This document shows positions 3,849 to 11,989 of a DNA stretch of 14,141 nucleotides, in pieces. The stretch's first letter is position 1. Each line of letters starts with the position of its first letter. The translations under genes were made by a program, and so were the position numbers. The notes below the pieces were generated by a model. That model was not told the origin of the DNA. It ran no database searches and was given only the letters and a program-made list of their open reading frames with translations. This DNA comes from SKKY01 sp964622305 (lineage in GTDB: Bacteria; Bacillota; Peptococcia; Peptococcales; SKKY01): NCBI GenBank assembly GCA_964622305.1, contig CAZUPR010000038.1, positions 1 through 14,141 on the forward strand. The letters run 5' to 3'.

Positions 3849-6800
3849 TTGTTTTATCCAGTTAATGCTTTAAGAACCCGACACAATTTTTCGAGAATCA
3901 GTGAGAAAATGCAAATGCCTGATCTGATCGAAATCCAAAAGAAGTCTTATGAGTGGTTTAAGACAGAAGGTTTGAGGGAAGTTTTTACAGAAATCTTTCC
4001 CATCCAGGATTTTACTGGCAATTTGATTCTTGAATATATCGATTGCCGGCTGGAAGAAGACGCTATCAAGTATGATGTAGAAGAATGTAAGGAAAGGGAC
4101 GCAACTTATGCGGCCCCGCTTCGTCTGAAAGTCCGTCTTATTAATAAAGAAACAGGAGAAATCAATGAGTCAGAGGTCTTCATGGGAGATCTGCCCCTGA
4201 TGACTAACACAGGAACTTTTATTATCAATGGTGCTGAGAGGGTTATTGTCAGTCAGCTGGTTCGCTCCCCGGGAGTTTACTTTGCTAAAAATACTGACCC
4301 TGCCGGAAAAAGTTTTCTGGCTTCAACAATAATTCCCAACCGTGGCGCCTGGCTTGAATTTGAAACTGATGCTAACAATCTTCTTTATGTCAGAATTGAC
4401 AGAACAAGGAAGTTACCGGCAACAGTTCTTTTGCGTGCCCTGGGAATGGGCAGCAATGCTGCTATTTTAGAAAGATATGAAGATAATAAAAACCTGCAAA
4501 ACACTCTTGAAAAAGATCCGACTACTTCAGAGGCGGAAGCCCTTGTAGAGATTTATAAAAGGCTGCGCCCAGGTGAGCCACCTGCGGTTGACAGTGCAAG
4601 AAATCTTTTGAATTCACTATTTTTTGACTCCAGAAGATATGATCTGGCCAGAGTTGGCAGATATAAAATTAACAAAAAATTAGGCCTGGATGTTCCGGAA
4701 GAAACCAGACATATTACCAGAGAAGATATTTTTGCTGTCTTTGGTTATTTACTGGGTCTGATTGACAACCAGGGAATTATTGACGATATCGACCACCTTG
4801 GCAACAGAAGACTGCGCTCTGTAGGCGAGTTATTACAGAACCAGTTTAGAATTGGCCTCTCCAGAATGGAGAGGGTGGTCAGGGAAAGAATGACAATTCA
4901 GGATACTGAAGCCATCTCCCCACACCTTTTAATTAATATCAGACCGGTTGTTGCTTCCATTAAAGAATTCTTTGGAAGTTCACAGCTTTCACAATTTATG
5001 GATCAGACCAACCCACTGGCTGAATTAACTCACAAAAGGAGACTTTCGGCCCTGGGACCTGGTGGTCTTAGCAGGGATAGAGCTGGCTTTGAAGTTCGTG
5101 ACGTCCACTTTTCCCACTATAGCCGTATGTGTCCTATTGAAACGCCAGAAGGACCAAACATCGGCCTTATTAACTCCTTGAGTAACTATGCCAAGGTTAA
5201 TAAATATGGCTTTATTGAGGCTCCTTACAGGATTGTCGATAAAGAAAAAATGCTGGTTACTGACGAGATTCGTTACATGTCAGCCGATGAGGAAGAAAAA
5301 TACATTGTGGCCCAGGCCAACGCTCCTCTTACTGATGACAACCAGTTTGTAAACCCTAAGGTTAACTCACGCCATGGCCGTGAAAACCTGGTTGCAGATG
5401 CTGAAGAAGTAGATTTTATGGACGTATCTCCTAAACAGGTTGTTTCAGTAGCTACTGCTCTGATTCCCTTTTTGGAGCACGATGATGCCAACAGAGCCCT
5501 GATGGGTGCAAACATGCAACGTCAGGCTGTTCCTCTTTTAAAAACAGAGGCGCCCCTGGTAGGCACAGGCATGGAATATAAAACTGCCTATGACTCCGGC
5601 ATTTTAGTAATTGCCAGGGAAGACGGGCAGGTTCAAAGTGTAAGTTCAGATAAAATCTTGGTGCAAAATGACAAGGGTCTTATTGATGAATATAAGCTCT
5701 TGAAATTTAAAAGATCCAACCAGGGAACCTGTATTAATCAGAAGCCTCTGGTTGCCAAGGGTGAAAAAATCCTCAAGGGTCAGGTTATTGCTGACGGACC
5801 TTCTACAGATAAGGGTGAACTTTCTCTGGGGCACAACGTCCTGGTAGCCTTTATGACCTGGGAAGGCTATAACTACGAGGATGCTATTCTTATAAGCGAA
5901 AGATTAATTAAAGAAGATTACTACACTTCTATTCATATAGAAGAATACGAAATAGATGCCAGAGATACTAAGTTAGGTGCTGAGGAAATTACCCGTGACG
6001 TTCCTAACGTTTCTGACGAGATGAAAAAGAACCTGGATGACAGGGGAATTATCAGGATTGGTGCTGAGGTGAGACCAGGAGATATTCTGGTTGGTAAGGT
6101 AACTCCTAAAGGGGAAACTGACCTTAGCGCAGAAGAAAAACTTTTACGGGCAATTTTTGGTGAAAAAGCAAGAGAAGTAAGGGATACCTCTCTTAAGGTT
6201 CCTCATGGTGAAGCCGGTAAGATTGTTGATGTTAAGGTTTTCTCCAGAGATAATGCTGATTTGGCTCCGGGCGTTAACCAAACTGTAAGGGTTTATATTG
6301 CCCAAAAGAGAAAGCTTTCTGTTGGTGATAAGATGGCTGGCCGTCACGGTAACAAGGGTGTTATCTCCCGTATTATTCCGGAAGAGGATATGCCATTGAT
6401 GCCAGATGGGCGTCCGGTCGATATAGTTCTTAACCCTCTGGGGGTACCATCCAGAATGAACATTGGTCAGGTTTTGGAAACTCACCTGGGTATTGCAGCC
6501 AAGGTATTAGGTATTCATATTGCCACCAGCGTTTTTGATGGTGCTAATGAGGAAGATATAACAGCTATGCTGGAAGAGGCAGGACTGCCTGCTACTGGTA
6601 AATTCCCGCTTAGGGATGGCCGCAGTGGCGAAGAATTTGATAATCCGGTAACAGTTGGCTACATGTATATGTTAAAACTGGCTCACCTGGTTGACGACAA
6701 GATTCACGCCCGTTCAACAGGACCATACTCACTGGTAACCCAGCAACCACTGGGCGGTAAGGCACAGTTTGGTGGTCAGCGTTTTGGTGAGATGGAAGTT

Positions 6801-7193
6801 TGGGCCCTTGAGGCTTATGGTGCTGCCTACACCCTTCAGGAAATCCTTACTGTTAAGTCTGACGACGTGGTGGGCAGGGTTAAAACCTACGAAGCCATCG
6901 TTAAGGGCGAAAACATACCAGAACCTGGCGTTCCTGAATCCTTTAAAGTTCTTATAAAAGAACTGCAAAGTTTGGCCCTTGATATCAAGATTCTCTCAGA
7001 AGATAACGAGGAAATCGAAATCAAGGAAAGAGATGAAGATGTAATCGAAACAGCCAAGGAATTGGGTCTGGAAATCGAAGGGGAAAAGAACGAAGCGGAA
7101 GTAATGAAGGGCAAACACATAGAAACCCCTGAAGAAGAAGTTGAAGAGCAAGAGACTGAACTTGATGAATTTAGTCTGGACGATGAAATATAA
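3849..7193 (+). CDS. rpoB: DNA-directed RNA polymerase subunit beta
   Basis: This 1114-residue subunit forms one half of the polymerase active-site cleft. The rifampicin pocket is at about 376-410 (GSSQLSQFMDQ, then THKRRLSALGPGG). It carries the sensitive-type residues equivalent to E. coli Q513, D516, H526 and S531, so no target resistance is predicted. Other landmarks are IETPEGPNIGLINSL (430-444), GYNYEDAILISERL (673-686), the catalytic lysines K828 and K836 in GDKMAGRHGNKG, and the switch/clamp block ending in RFGEMEVWALEAYGA. After about residue 1045 there is a 65-residue, very acidic tail ending DEFSLDDEI, a Bacillota trait. The protein is somewhat shorter than in Bacillus (about 1190). 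The TTG start at 3849 follows GAGGGGGG (3835-3842), and no in-frame ATG fits. rpoC follows after 30 bases. Confidence 0.98.
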   Translation: MFYPVNALRTRHNFSRISEKMQMPDLIEIQKKSYEWFKTEGLREVFTEIFPIQDFTGNLILEYIDCRLEEDAIKYDVEECKERDATYAAPLRLKVRLINKETGEINESEVFMGDLPLMTNTGTFIINGAERVIVSQLVRSPGVYFAKNTDPAGKSFLASTIIPNRGAWLEFETDANNLLYVRIDRTRKLPATVLLRALGMGSNAAILERYEDNKNLQNTLEKDPTTSEAEALVEIYKRLRPGEPPAVDSARNLLNSLFFDSRRYDLARVGRYKINKKLGLDVPEETRHITREDIFAVFGYLLGLIDNQGIIDDIDHLGNRRLRSVGELLQNQFRIGLSRMERVVRERMTIQDTEAISPHLLINIRPVVASIKEFFGSSQLSQFMDQTNPLAELTHKRRLSALGPGGLSRDRAGFEVRDVHFSHYSRMCPIETPEGPNIGLINSLSNYAKVNKYGFIEAPYRIVDKEKMLVTDEIRYMSADEEEKYIVAQANAPLTDDNQFVNPKVNSRHGRENLVADAEEVDFMDVSPKQVVSVATALIPFLEHDDANRALMGANMQRQAVPLLKTEAPLVGTGMEYKTAYDSGILVIAREDGQVQSVSSDKILVQNDKGLIDEYKLLKFKRSNQGTCINQKPLVAKGEKILKGQVIADGPSTDKGELSLGHNVLVAFMTWEGYNYEDAILISERLIKEDYYTSIHIEEYEIDARDTKLGAEEITRDVPNVSDEMKKNLDDRGIIRIGAEVRPGDILVGKVTPKGETDLSAEEKLLRAIFGEKAREVRDTSLKVPHGEAGKIVDVKVFSRDNADLAPGVNQTVRVYIAQKRKLSVGDKMAGRHGNKGVISRIIPEEDMPLMPDGRPVDIVLNPLGVPSRMNIGQVLETHLGIAAKVLGIHIATSVFDGANEEDITAMLEEAGLPATGKFPLRDGRSGEEFDNPVTVGYMYMLKLAHLVDDKIHARSTGPYSLVTQQPLGGKAQFGGQRFGEMEVWALEAYGAAYTLQEILTVKSDDVVGRVKTYEAIVKGENIPEPGVPESFKVLIKELQSLALDIKILSEDNEEIEIKERDEDVIETAKELGLEIEGEKNEAEVMKGKHIETPEEEVEEQETELDEFSLDDEI

Positions 7194-7223
7194 ACAATTT
7201 TTTCAGGGAAGGGAGCGAATAAT

Positions 7224-10200
7224 TTGCTTGATTTAAACAATTTTGACCGTATGAGAATAGGTTTGTCATCACCTGAAAAGATGAGATCTTGGTCAAGTGG
7301 TGAAGTAAAAAAACCCGAGACCATTAACTACCGTACTTTGAAACCTGAAAAAGAAGGCTTGTTTTGCGAAAAAATATTTGGACCAACCAAGGACTGGGAA
7401 TGTCATTGTGGTAAATATAAAAGAATCCGTTATAAGGGAGTAATCTGCGACCGTTGTGGAGTTGAGGTTACCAGGGCCAAGGTAAGAAGGGAAAGGCTGG
7501 GACATATAGAGCTGGCTGCTCCATGTGCTCATATTTGGTACTTAAAAGGTATTCCTAGCAGACTGGGCCTTTTACTGGATATATCTCCCAGGGTCTTGGA
7601 AAAGATTATCTATTTTGTAGCCTTTATTGTTATTGATCCGGGTGACACACCACTGACTGAAAAACAAATTCTTTCAGAAAATGAGTACCGGGAACACCGG
7701 GAAAATTATGGAGATAAATTTGAGGCAGGCATTGGTGCAGAAGCCATTCTCAGACTTCTTAAGAGAATGGACCTTGAGGCAATGCATACTGAGCTTAGAA
7801 ATGAGATCAGAGACACTACAGGACAAAGGAGAATCAGGGCCACCAGAAGGCTCGAAGTGGTTGAAGCCTTCCAAAAATCAGGCAACGAACCCAACTGGAT
7901 GATTCTGGAAGTTCTTCCGGTTCTGCCGCCTGATTTACGTCCAATGGTTCAATTGGACGGTGGCCGCTTTGCCACATCAGATTTAAACGATCTTTACAGA
8001 AGGGTTATTAACAGAAACAACAGACTGAAAAGACTTTTGGATCTGGATGCACCCGATATTATAGTAAGAAACGAAAAGAGAATGTTACAGGAGGCAGTTG
8101 ACGCCCTTATCGATAATGGCAGAAGAGGCCGCCCTGTTACAGGACCAGGCAACAGGCCTCTTAAATCCCTAAGTGACATGCTTAAGGGTAAACAGGGCAG
8201 ATTCAGACAGAACCTCCTTGGTAAGAGGGTAGACTATTCAGGCCGTTCCGTAATTGTAATTGGCCCTGGACTGAAAATGCACCAGTGTGGTCTGCCAAAA
8301 GAAATGGCTCTGGAGCTTTTCAAGCCTTTTGTTATGAAAAAGCTGGTCGAAGAAGAGCTGGCACAAAATATTAAGAATGCTAAAAGAATGGTAGAAACAG
8401 GAGCTCCAAAAGTTTGGGATATCCTGGAAAGCGTAATCAAGGATCACCCGGTTCTTTTAAACAGGGCCCCAACCCTGCACAGACTGGGCATCCAAGCCTT
8501 TGAACCAGTTCTGGTTGAAGGCAGAGCTCTTAAGCTTCACCCACTGGTTTGTACAGCCTACAACGCTGACTTTGACGGCGACCAAATGGCAGTTCACGTA
8601 CCACTGAGTGCTGAAGCTCAAGCTGAAGCCAGATTGCTTATGCTGGCTTCCAACAACATTCTTAACCCTAAAGATGGCCGCCCTGTAGTTACACCAACTC
8701 AGGACCTTATCCTTGGTTCCTACTATATGACTATAGCCAAGGACGGACAGTTGGGTGAAGGCAAGTCCTTCTACGACTTTGATGATGTTGTTCTGGCCTA
8801 CGAAAACAAGGCTGCAGACATCCACGCTAAGATTAAGGTAAGACTGGCTGAGGATCTTCTGATTATAGGAACCAAAGGAAAAGAAACCCTAAAAGCAGGC
8901 CAATACCTTGAAACAACAGTTGGCAGAATTCTTTTCAACAGTGTCGTTCCAAACCAGATCGGCTTCTTTAATACTCCTATGAGAAAAAGGGAGCTGGGAC
9001 TCTTAGTCAGCAGAGCCTTTGAAATCCTGGGAGCCAGCCAGACAGCTGAACTTCTGGACGGCATTAAAACTCAAGGCTTCATGTATTCAACTCAGGCCGG
9101 AATCACCATCAGTATTGATGATATTAAGGTTCCTGAAGTTAAAAAGACTATGCTTGAGCAGGCCGATGAAAGAGTAGAGCTGATTGAAAAGAAATTCAGA
9201 AGAGGTATTATTACCGAGGAAGAAAGATACAACTCAATCATTAAAACCTGGGAACAAACAACAGAAGATTTGACTGAGGAACTTTTACAACGTCTGGATC
9301 TGGACAACAACATCAACATGATGGCCGAGTCCGGCGCCAGAGGTAACATCCAGCAGATTCGTCAGCTGGCTGGTATGAGAGGTCTTATGGCCGACCCTTC
9401 CGGTAAAACAATTGAGTTACCAATCAAGTCAAACTTCCGTGAAGGTTTGACAATTCTGGAGTACTTTATTTCAACTCACGGTGCCAGAAAAGGTCTTGCC
9501 GATACAGCTCTTAGAACAGCTGACTCAGGTTATCTGACCAGAAGACTTGTAGACGTATCTCAGGATCTGATTGTTAGAGAAGATGACTGCGGTACAGAAG
9601 AAGGAATCGAAGTAGGCTCCATCAGAGACGGTAATGAAGTAATCGAGGAACTAAGAGAAAGAATTGAGGGCAGAACAGCTCTTAAAGATATAGTCGATAA
9701 AGAAACCGGTGAGGTTTTGGTAGGCAAGAATCAGATTATTAATTTTGAGATGGCCGAGAAAATCGTTGGTAACTTTAAGGATAAAGAAGAGGAAAAGGTT
9801 GCAATCAGAACAGCCTTAACTTGTAAGTCCAAACATGGCATCTGCCGCAAGTGTTATGGGATTAACCTGGCAACAGGCCTTGAAGCTGAAATCGGCGAAG
9901 CAGTAGGAATTATTGCAGCTCAGTCCATTGGGGAACCTGGTACTCAGCTGACAATGAGAACTTTCCACACAGGTGGGGTTGCCGGTGGCGACATCACTCA
10001 GGGTCTTCCAAGAATCGAGGAACTTTTCGAAGCCAGAAAACCTAAAGGTATGGCTCAGATTACAGAAAAATCTGGCACTGTTACTATTAAGGAAGAGGAT
10101 AAGAAAAGAGAGATTCTCATCACTACAGAAGATGGGCAAGTAGAAAGCTATCCTGCCTTCCTTGGCTCCAGACTGAGAGTTAAAAATGGAGACTTTGTTG

Positions 10201-10730
10201 AAGCAGGCGATATTTTAACAGAAGGTTCAGTAAACCCTCACGACCTTTTAAGAATCAAAGGCTCCAGGGGAGTTCAGGACTATCTGCTTCAAGAGGTTCA
10301 GAAGGTATACAGAATGCAGGGGGTTGACATCAACGACAAGCACATTGAAGTTATTGTCCGCCAGATGTTAAGAAAAGTTAAAATAGAGGATTCCAATGAT
10401 ACAGATTTCTTACCAGGCGGGCTGGTAGATGCTCTTGAATTCCAGGCTGTTAACGAAGAAATTCTTGCCGCCGGTGGCGAAGGAGCAACTGCAAGTGCAG
10501 TACTTCTGGGGATTACCAAAGCCTCTCTGGCTACGGATTCCTTCCTGTCAGCCGCCAGCTTCCAGGAAACAACCAGAGTTCTTACAGATGCAGCAATCAA
10601 GGGCAAAGAAGATCCGCTGATTGGTCTTAAGGAAAACGTTATTATTGGTAAACTGATTCCGGCAGGAACAGGAACAAATCTATATAGAAAAATACAGATA
10701 GAAAATCTTGACACCCCAGAAGAGCAATGA
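7224..10730 (+). CDS. rpoC: DNA-directed RNA polymerase subunit beta'
   Basis: This 1168-residue catalytic subunit is full length for Bacillota. The N-terminal zinc ribbon uses C60, C62, C75 and C78. The active-site motif NADFDGD (447-453) supplies the three Mg-binding aspartates D449, D451 and D453. The bridge helix lies around 701-722 (SGARGNIQQIRQLAGMRGLM). The second zinc site uses C789, C867, C874 and C877. The trigger loop contains MRTFHTGGVA (911-920) with H915. No large enterobacterial-type insertion is visible in the trigger loop, as expected. The TTG start at 7224 follows AAGGGAG and gives MLDLNNFDRMRIGL, the family N-terminus; starting at the later ATG would cut conserved residues. 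The gene ends in two adjacent in-frame stops (TGA TAA, 10728-10733). No terminator follows. Confidence 0.98.
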   Translation: MLDLNNFDRMRIGLSSPEKMRSWSSGEVKKPETINYRTLKPEKEGLFCEKIFGPTKDWECHCGKYKRIRYKGVICDRCGVEVTRAKVRRERLGHIELAAPCAHIWYLKGIPSRLGLLLDISPRVLEKIIYFVAFIVIDPGDTPLTEKQILSENEYREHRENYGDKFEAGIGAEAILRLLKRMDLEAMHTELRNEIRDTTGQRRIRATRRLEVVEAFQKSGNEPNWMILEVLPVLPPDLRPMVQLDGGRFATSDLNDLYRRVINRNNRLKRLLDLDAPDIIVRNEKRMLQEAVDALIDNGRRGRPVTGPGNRPLKSLSDMLKGKQGRFRQNLLGKRVDYSGRSVIVIGPGLKMHQCGLPKEMALELFKPFVMKKLVEEELAQNIKNAKRMVETGAPKVWDILESVIKDHPVLLNRAPTLHRLGIQAFEPVLVEGRALKLHPLVCTAYNADFDGDQMAVHVPLSAEAQAEARLLMLASNNILNPKDGRPVVTPTQDLILGSYYMTIAKDGQLGEGKSFYDFDDVVLAYENKAADIHAKIKVRLAEDLLIIGTKGKETLKAGQYLETTVGRILFNSVVPNQIGFFNTPMRKRELGLLVSRAFEILGASQTAELLDGIKTQGFMYSTQAGITISIDDIKVPEVKKTMLEQADERVELIEKKFRRGIITEEERYNSIIKTWEQTTEDLTEELLQRLDLDNNINMMAESGARGNIQQIRQLAGMRGLMADPSGKTIELPIKSNFREGLTILEYFISTHGARKGLADTALRTADSGYLTRRLVDVSQDLIVREDDCGTEEGIEVGSIRDGNEVIEELRERIEGRTALKDIVDKETGEVLVGKNQIINFEMAEKIVGNFKDKEEEKVAIRTALTCKSKHGICRKCYGINLATGLEAEIGEAVGIIAAQSIGEPGTQLTMRTFHTGGVAGGDITQGLPRIEELFEARKPKGMAQITEKSGTVTIKEEDKKREILITTEDGQVESYPAFLGSRLRVKNGDFVEAGDILTEGSVNPHDLLRIKGSRGVQDYLLQEVQKVYRMQGVDINDKHIEVIVRQMLRKVKIEDSNDTDFLPGGLVDALEFQAVNEEILAAGGEGATASAVLLGITKASLATDSFLSAASFQETTRVLTDAAIKGKEDPLIGLKENVIIGKLIPAGTGTNLYRKIQIENLDTPEEQ

Positions 10731-10783
10731 TAAGATACTCTAGTGTGTGTGCAAGAAACAAAAAGAAAGAGAGTGAGCTTTAG

Positions 10784-11035
10784 ATGTCAAATTCAGATGG
10801 ACATAAAGTTATCGGTACTAAGCAAACTCTGCGAGCTTTAAAAAACGATGAAGTAAGGGCGGTTTATATCGCCAGAGATGCTGAAGAAAGAATTGTTAGT
10901 GATGTTCAAAAGCTGGCCAGGGAAAAAGATGCTCAAATTGTCTTTGTACCCTCCATGGGAGAACTGGGAAATGCTTTTGGAATTGAAGTAAAAGCAGCAA
11001 CAGCAGCACTATTAAAAGTTAAGGATGAAGATTAA
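10784..11035 (+). CDS. rplGB: L7Ae-family K-turn RNA-binding protein (YbxF/RplGB-like)
   Basis: This 83-residue protein belongs to the L7Ae/L30e/S12e/Gadd45 family. The signature GTKQTLRALKNDEVRAVYIARDA lies near the N-terminus (GTKQT at 11-15), and GIEVKAATAALL lies near the C-terminus, matching Bacillus YbxF. Related proteins bind kink-turn RNA; in Bacillus it associates with the ribosome and binds K-turns such as that of the SAM-I riboswitch, but its cellular role is not settled. Position between rpoC and rpsL is conserved in Bacillota and supports the call. The ribosome binding site is weak (GAGTGAG, 10771-10777), which suggests lower output than its neighbours. Its last four codons, including the stop, form one arm of a perfect inverted repeat (11024-11048). 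Confidence 0.9.
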   Translation: MSNSDGHKVIGTKQTLRALKNDEVRAVYIARDAEERIVSDVQKLAREKDAQIVFVPSMGELGNAFGIEVKAATAALLKVKDED

Positions 11036-11048
11036 TATAATCTTCATC
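11024..11048. repeat. Perfect 11-base inverted repeat over the rplGB stop codon
   Basis: GATGAAGATTA (11024-11034) and TAATCTTCATC (11038-11048) are exact reverse complements with an ATA loop. The left arm encodes the final Asp-Glu-Asp and most of the TAA stop. The right side is followed by CAATTCTT, not a T run, so it is not a standard terminator. It could protect the 3' end after processing, mark an RNase site between rplGB and rpsL, or slow polymerase. Confidence 0.7.
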
Positions 11049-11071
11049 CAATTCTTATAAGCCTTAATTGG
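11048..11071 (+). promoter_or_regulatory. Small stem just before the rpsL ribosome binding site
   Basis: CCAATT (11048-11053) and AATTGG (11066-11071) can pair around a 12-base loop that itself contains the palindrome CTTATAAG. The stem ends at the edge of GAAGGAGGTG, the rpsL Shine-Dalgarno. It shares base 11048 with the inverted repeat upstream, so the two stems could stack, or at most one base would compete. A role in S7-type feedback control of the str operon is possible but I see no clear S7-site consensus. Confidence 0.35.
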
Positions 11072-11087
11072 GAAGGAGGTGCCATTG

Positions 11088-11468
11088 ATGCCAACAATCA
11101 GTCAATTGGTCCGTAAGGGAAGAAAGAAAATGGTTCAAAAATCAACTGCTCCAGCATTGAAAAATAACCCTCAAAAAAGGGGAGTTTGTACCAGAGTTTA
11201 CACAACAACTCCAAAAAAACCTAACTCAGCTTTGCGTAAGGTTGCCAGAGTAAGACTTACAAATGGTCTGGAGGTTACAACATATATTCCAGGAATAGGA
11301 CACAATCTTCAGGAACACAGTGTTGTTCTTGTAAGAGGCGGTAGAGTAAAAGACTTACCAGGTGTTCGTTATCACTTGGTCCGTGGTTCTCTTGATACTG
11401 CAGGAGTGCAGGGCAGAGAACAAAGCCGTTCAAAATACGGTACTAAAAAGCCAAAAGTTAAAAAATAA
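11088..11468 (+). CDS. rpsL: 30S ribosomal protein S12
   Basis: This 126-residue basic protein is of normal length. S12 lies at the decoding centre and helps control accuracy. TTTPKKPNSALRKVARVRL and GGRVKDLPGVRYHLVRG are intact. They contain the lysines equivalent to E. coli K43 and K88, so no streptomycin-resistance change is present, and the aspartate of KDLPG that is methylthiolated in some bacteria. I chose the ATG at 11088, which gives MPTISQLVRKG, the family N-terminus. A GTG at 11079 lies within the Shine-Dalgarno GGAAGGAGGTG and is rejected. It is the first gene of the classical str cluster (rpsL-rpsG-fusA-tuf) but seems joined to rpoBC, since no terminator or convincing promoter is visible between them. 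Confidence 0.97.
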   Translation: MPTISQLVRKGRKKMVQKSTAPALKNNPQKRGVCTRVYTTTPKKPNSALRKVARVRLTNGLEVTTYIPGIGHNLQEHSVVLVRGGRVKDLPGVRYHLVRGSLDTAGVQGREQSRSKYGTKKPKVKK

Positions 11469-11490
11469 ATTTTAAGTGGGGGTTAAGGAA

Positions 11491-11961
11491 ATGCCAAGAA
11501 AAGGACCCGTCCCTAAGAGAGATGTACTGCCCGATCCAATTTACCAAAACAAAAAAGTTACTAAACTTATAAATCAGTTAATGAGAGATGGTAAAAAAAG
11601 CATTGCAGAAAAAGCAGTTTATGATTCATTTGCTCTTATTGAAGAGAGAACAGGCAAAGAAGCTATTGAAGTTTTCGAAGCCGCTCTTGCCAATGTAATG
11701 CCAGTATTGGAAGTAAAGGCACGTCGTGTAGGTGGGGCGAACTATCAAGTTCCGGTTGAAGTAAGACCAGAACGCAGACAAACATTAGGTGTACGCTGGT
11801 TAGCACAATATACTAACCAAAGAGGCGAAAAAACACTGGTACAAAGATTAGCGGGAGAATTAGTTGACGCATCAAACAGTACTGGTGGAGCATACAAGAA
11901 GAAAGAAGATACACATAAGATGGCAGAAGCCAACAAGGCCTTTGCTCATTATAAGTGGTAA
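11491..11961 (+). CDS. rpsG: 30S ribosomal protein S7
   Basis: This 156-residue protein starts assembly of the 30S head by binding 16S rRNA and lines the E site. It begins MPRKGPVPKRDVLPDP, contains the RNA-contacting beta-hairpin VGGANYQVPVEVRPERR, and ends with ANKAFAHYKW, all typical. In E. coli S7 is the translational repressor of the str operon; whether that holds here is unknown. I chose the ATG at 11491, with AGTGGGGGT (11475-11483) as Shine-Dalgarno. A GTG at 11476 falls inside that site and would add five residues absent from the family. It lies 22 bases after rpsL and 28 bases before fusA, consistent with translational coupling or at least one mRNA. Confidence 0.97.
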   Translation: MPRKGPVPKRDVLPDPIYQNKKVTKLINQLMRDGKKSIAEKAVYDSFALIEERTGKEAIEVFEAALANVMPVLEVKARRVGGANYQVPVEVRPERRQTLGVRWLAQYTNQRGEKTLVQRLAGELVDASNSTGGAYKKKEDTHKMAEANKAFAHYKW

Positions 11962-11989
11962 ATTTTATCCTGAAGGAGAGATTAGTAAA

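Noticed and set aside
11476..11490. Upstream GTG starts for rpsG (11476) and, likewise, rpsL (11079)
   Set aside because: Both lie inside the ribosome binding sites of the genes and add residues absent from S7 and S12.
11864..11989. N-terminal extension of fusA overlapping rpsG
   Set aside because: About 98 bases would be read in two frames; the GTG at 11990 has a good Shine-Dalgarno and the conserved EF-G start.
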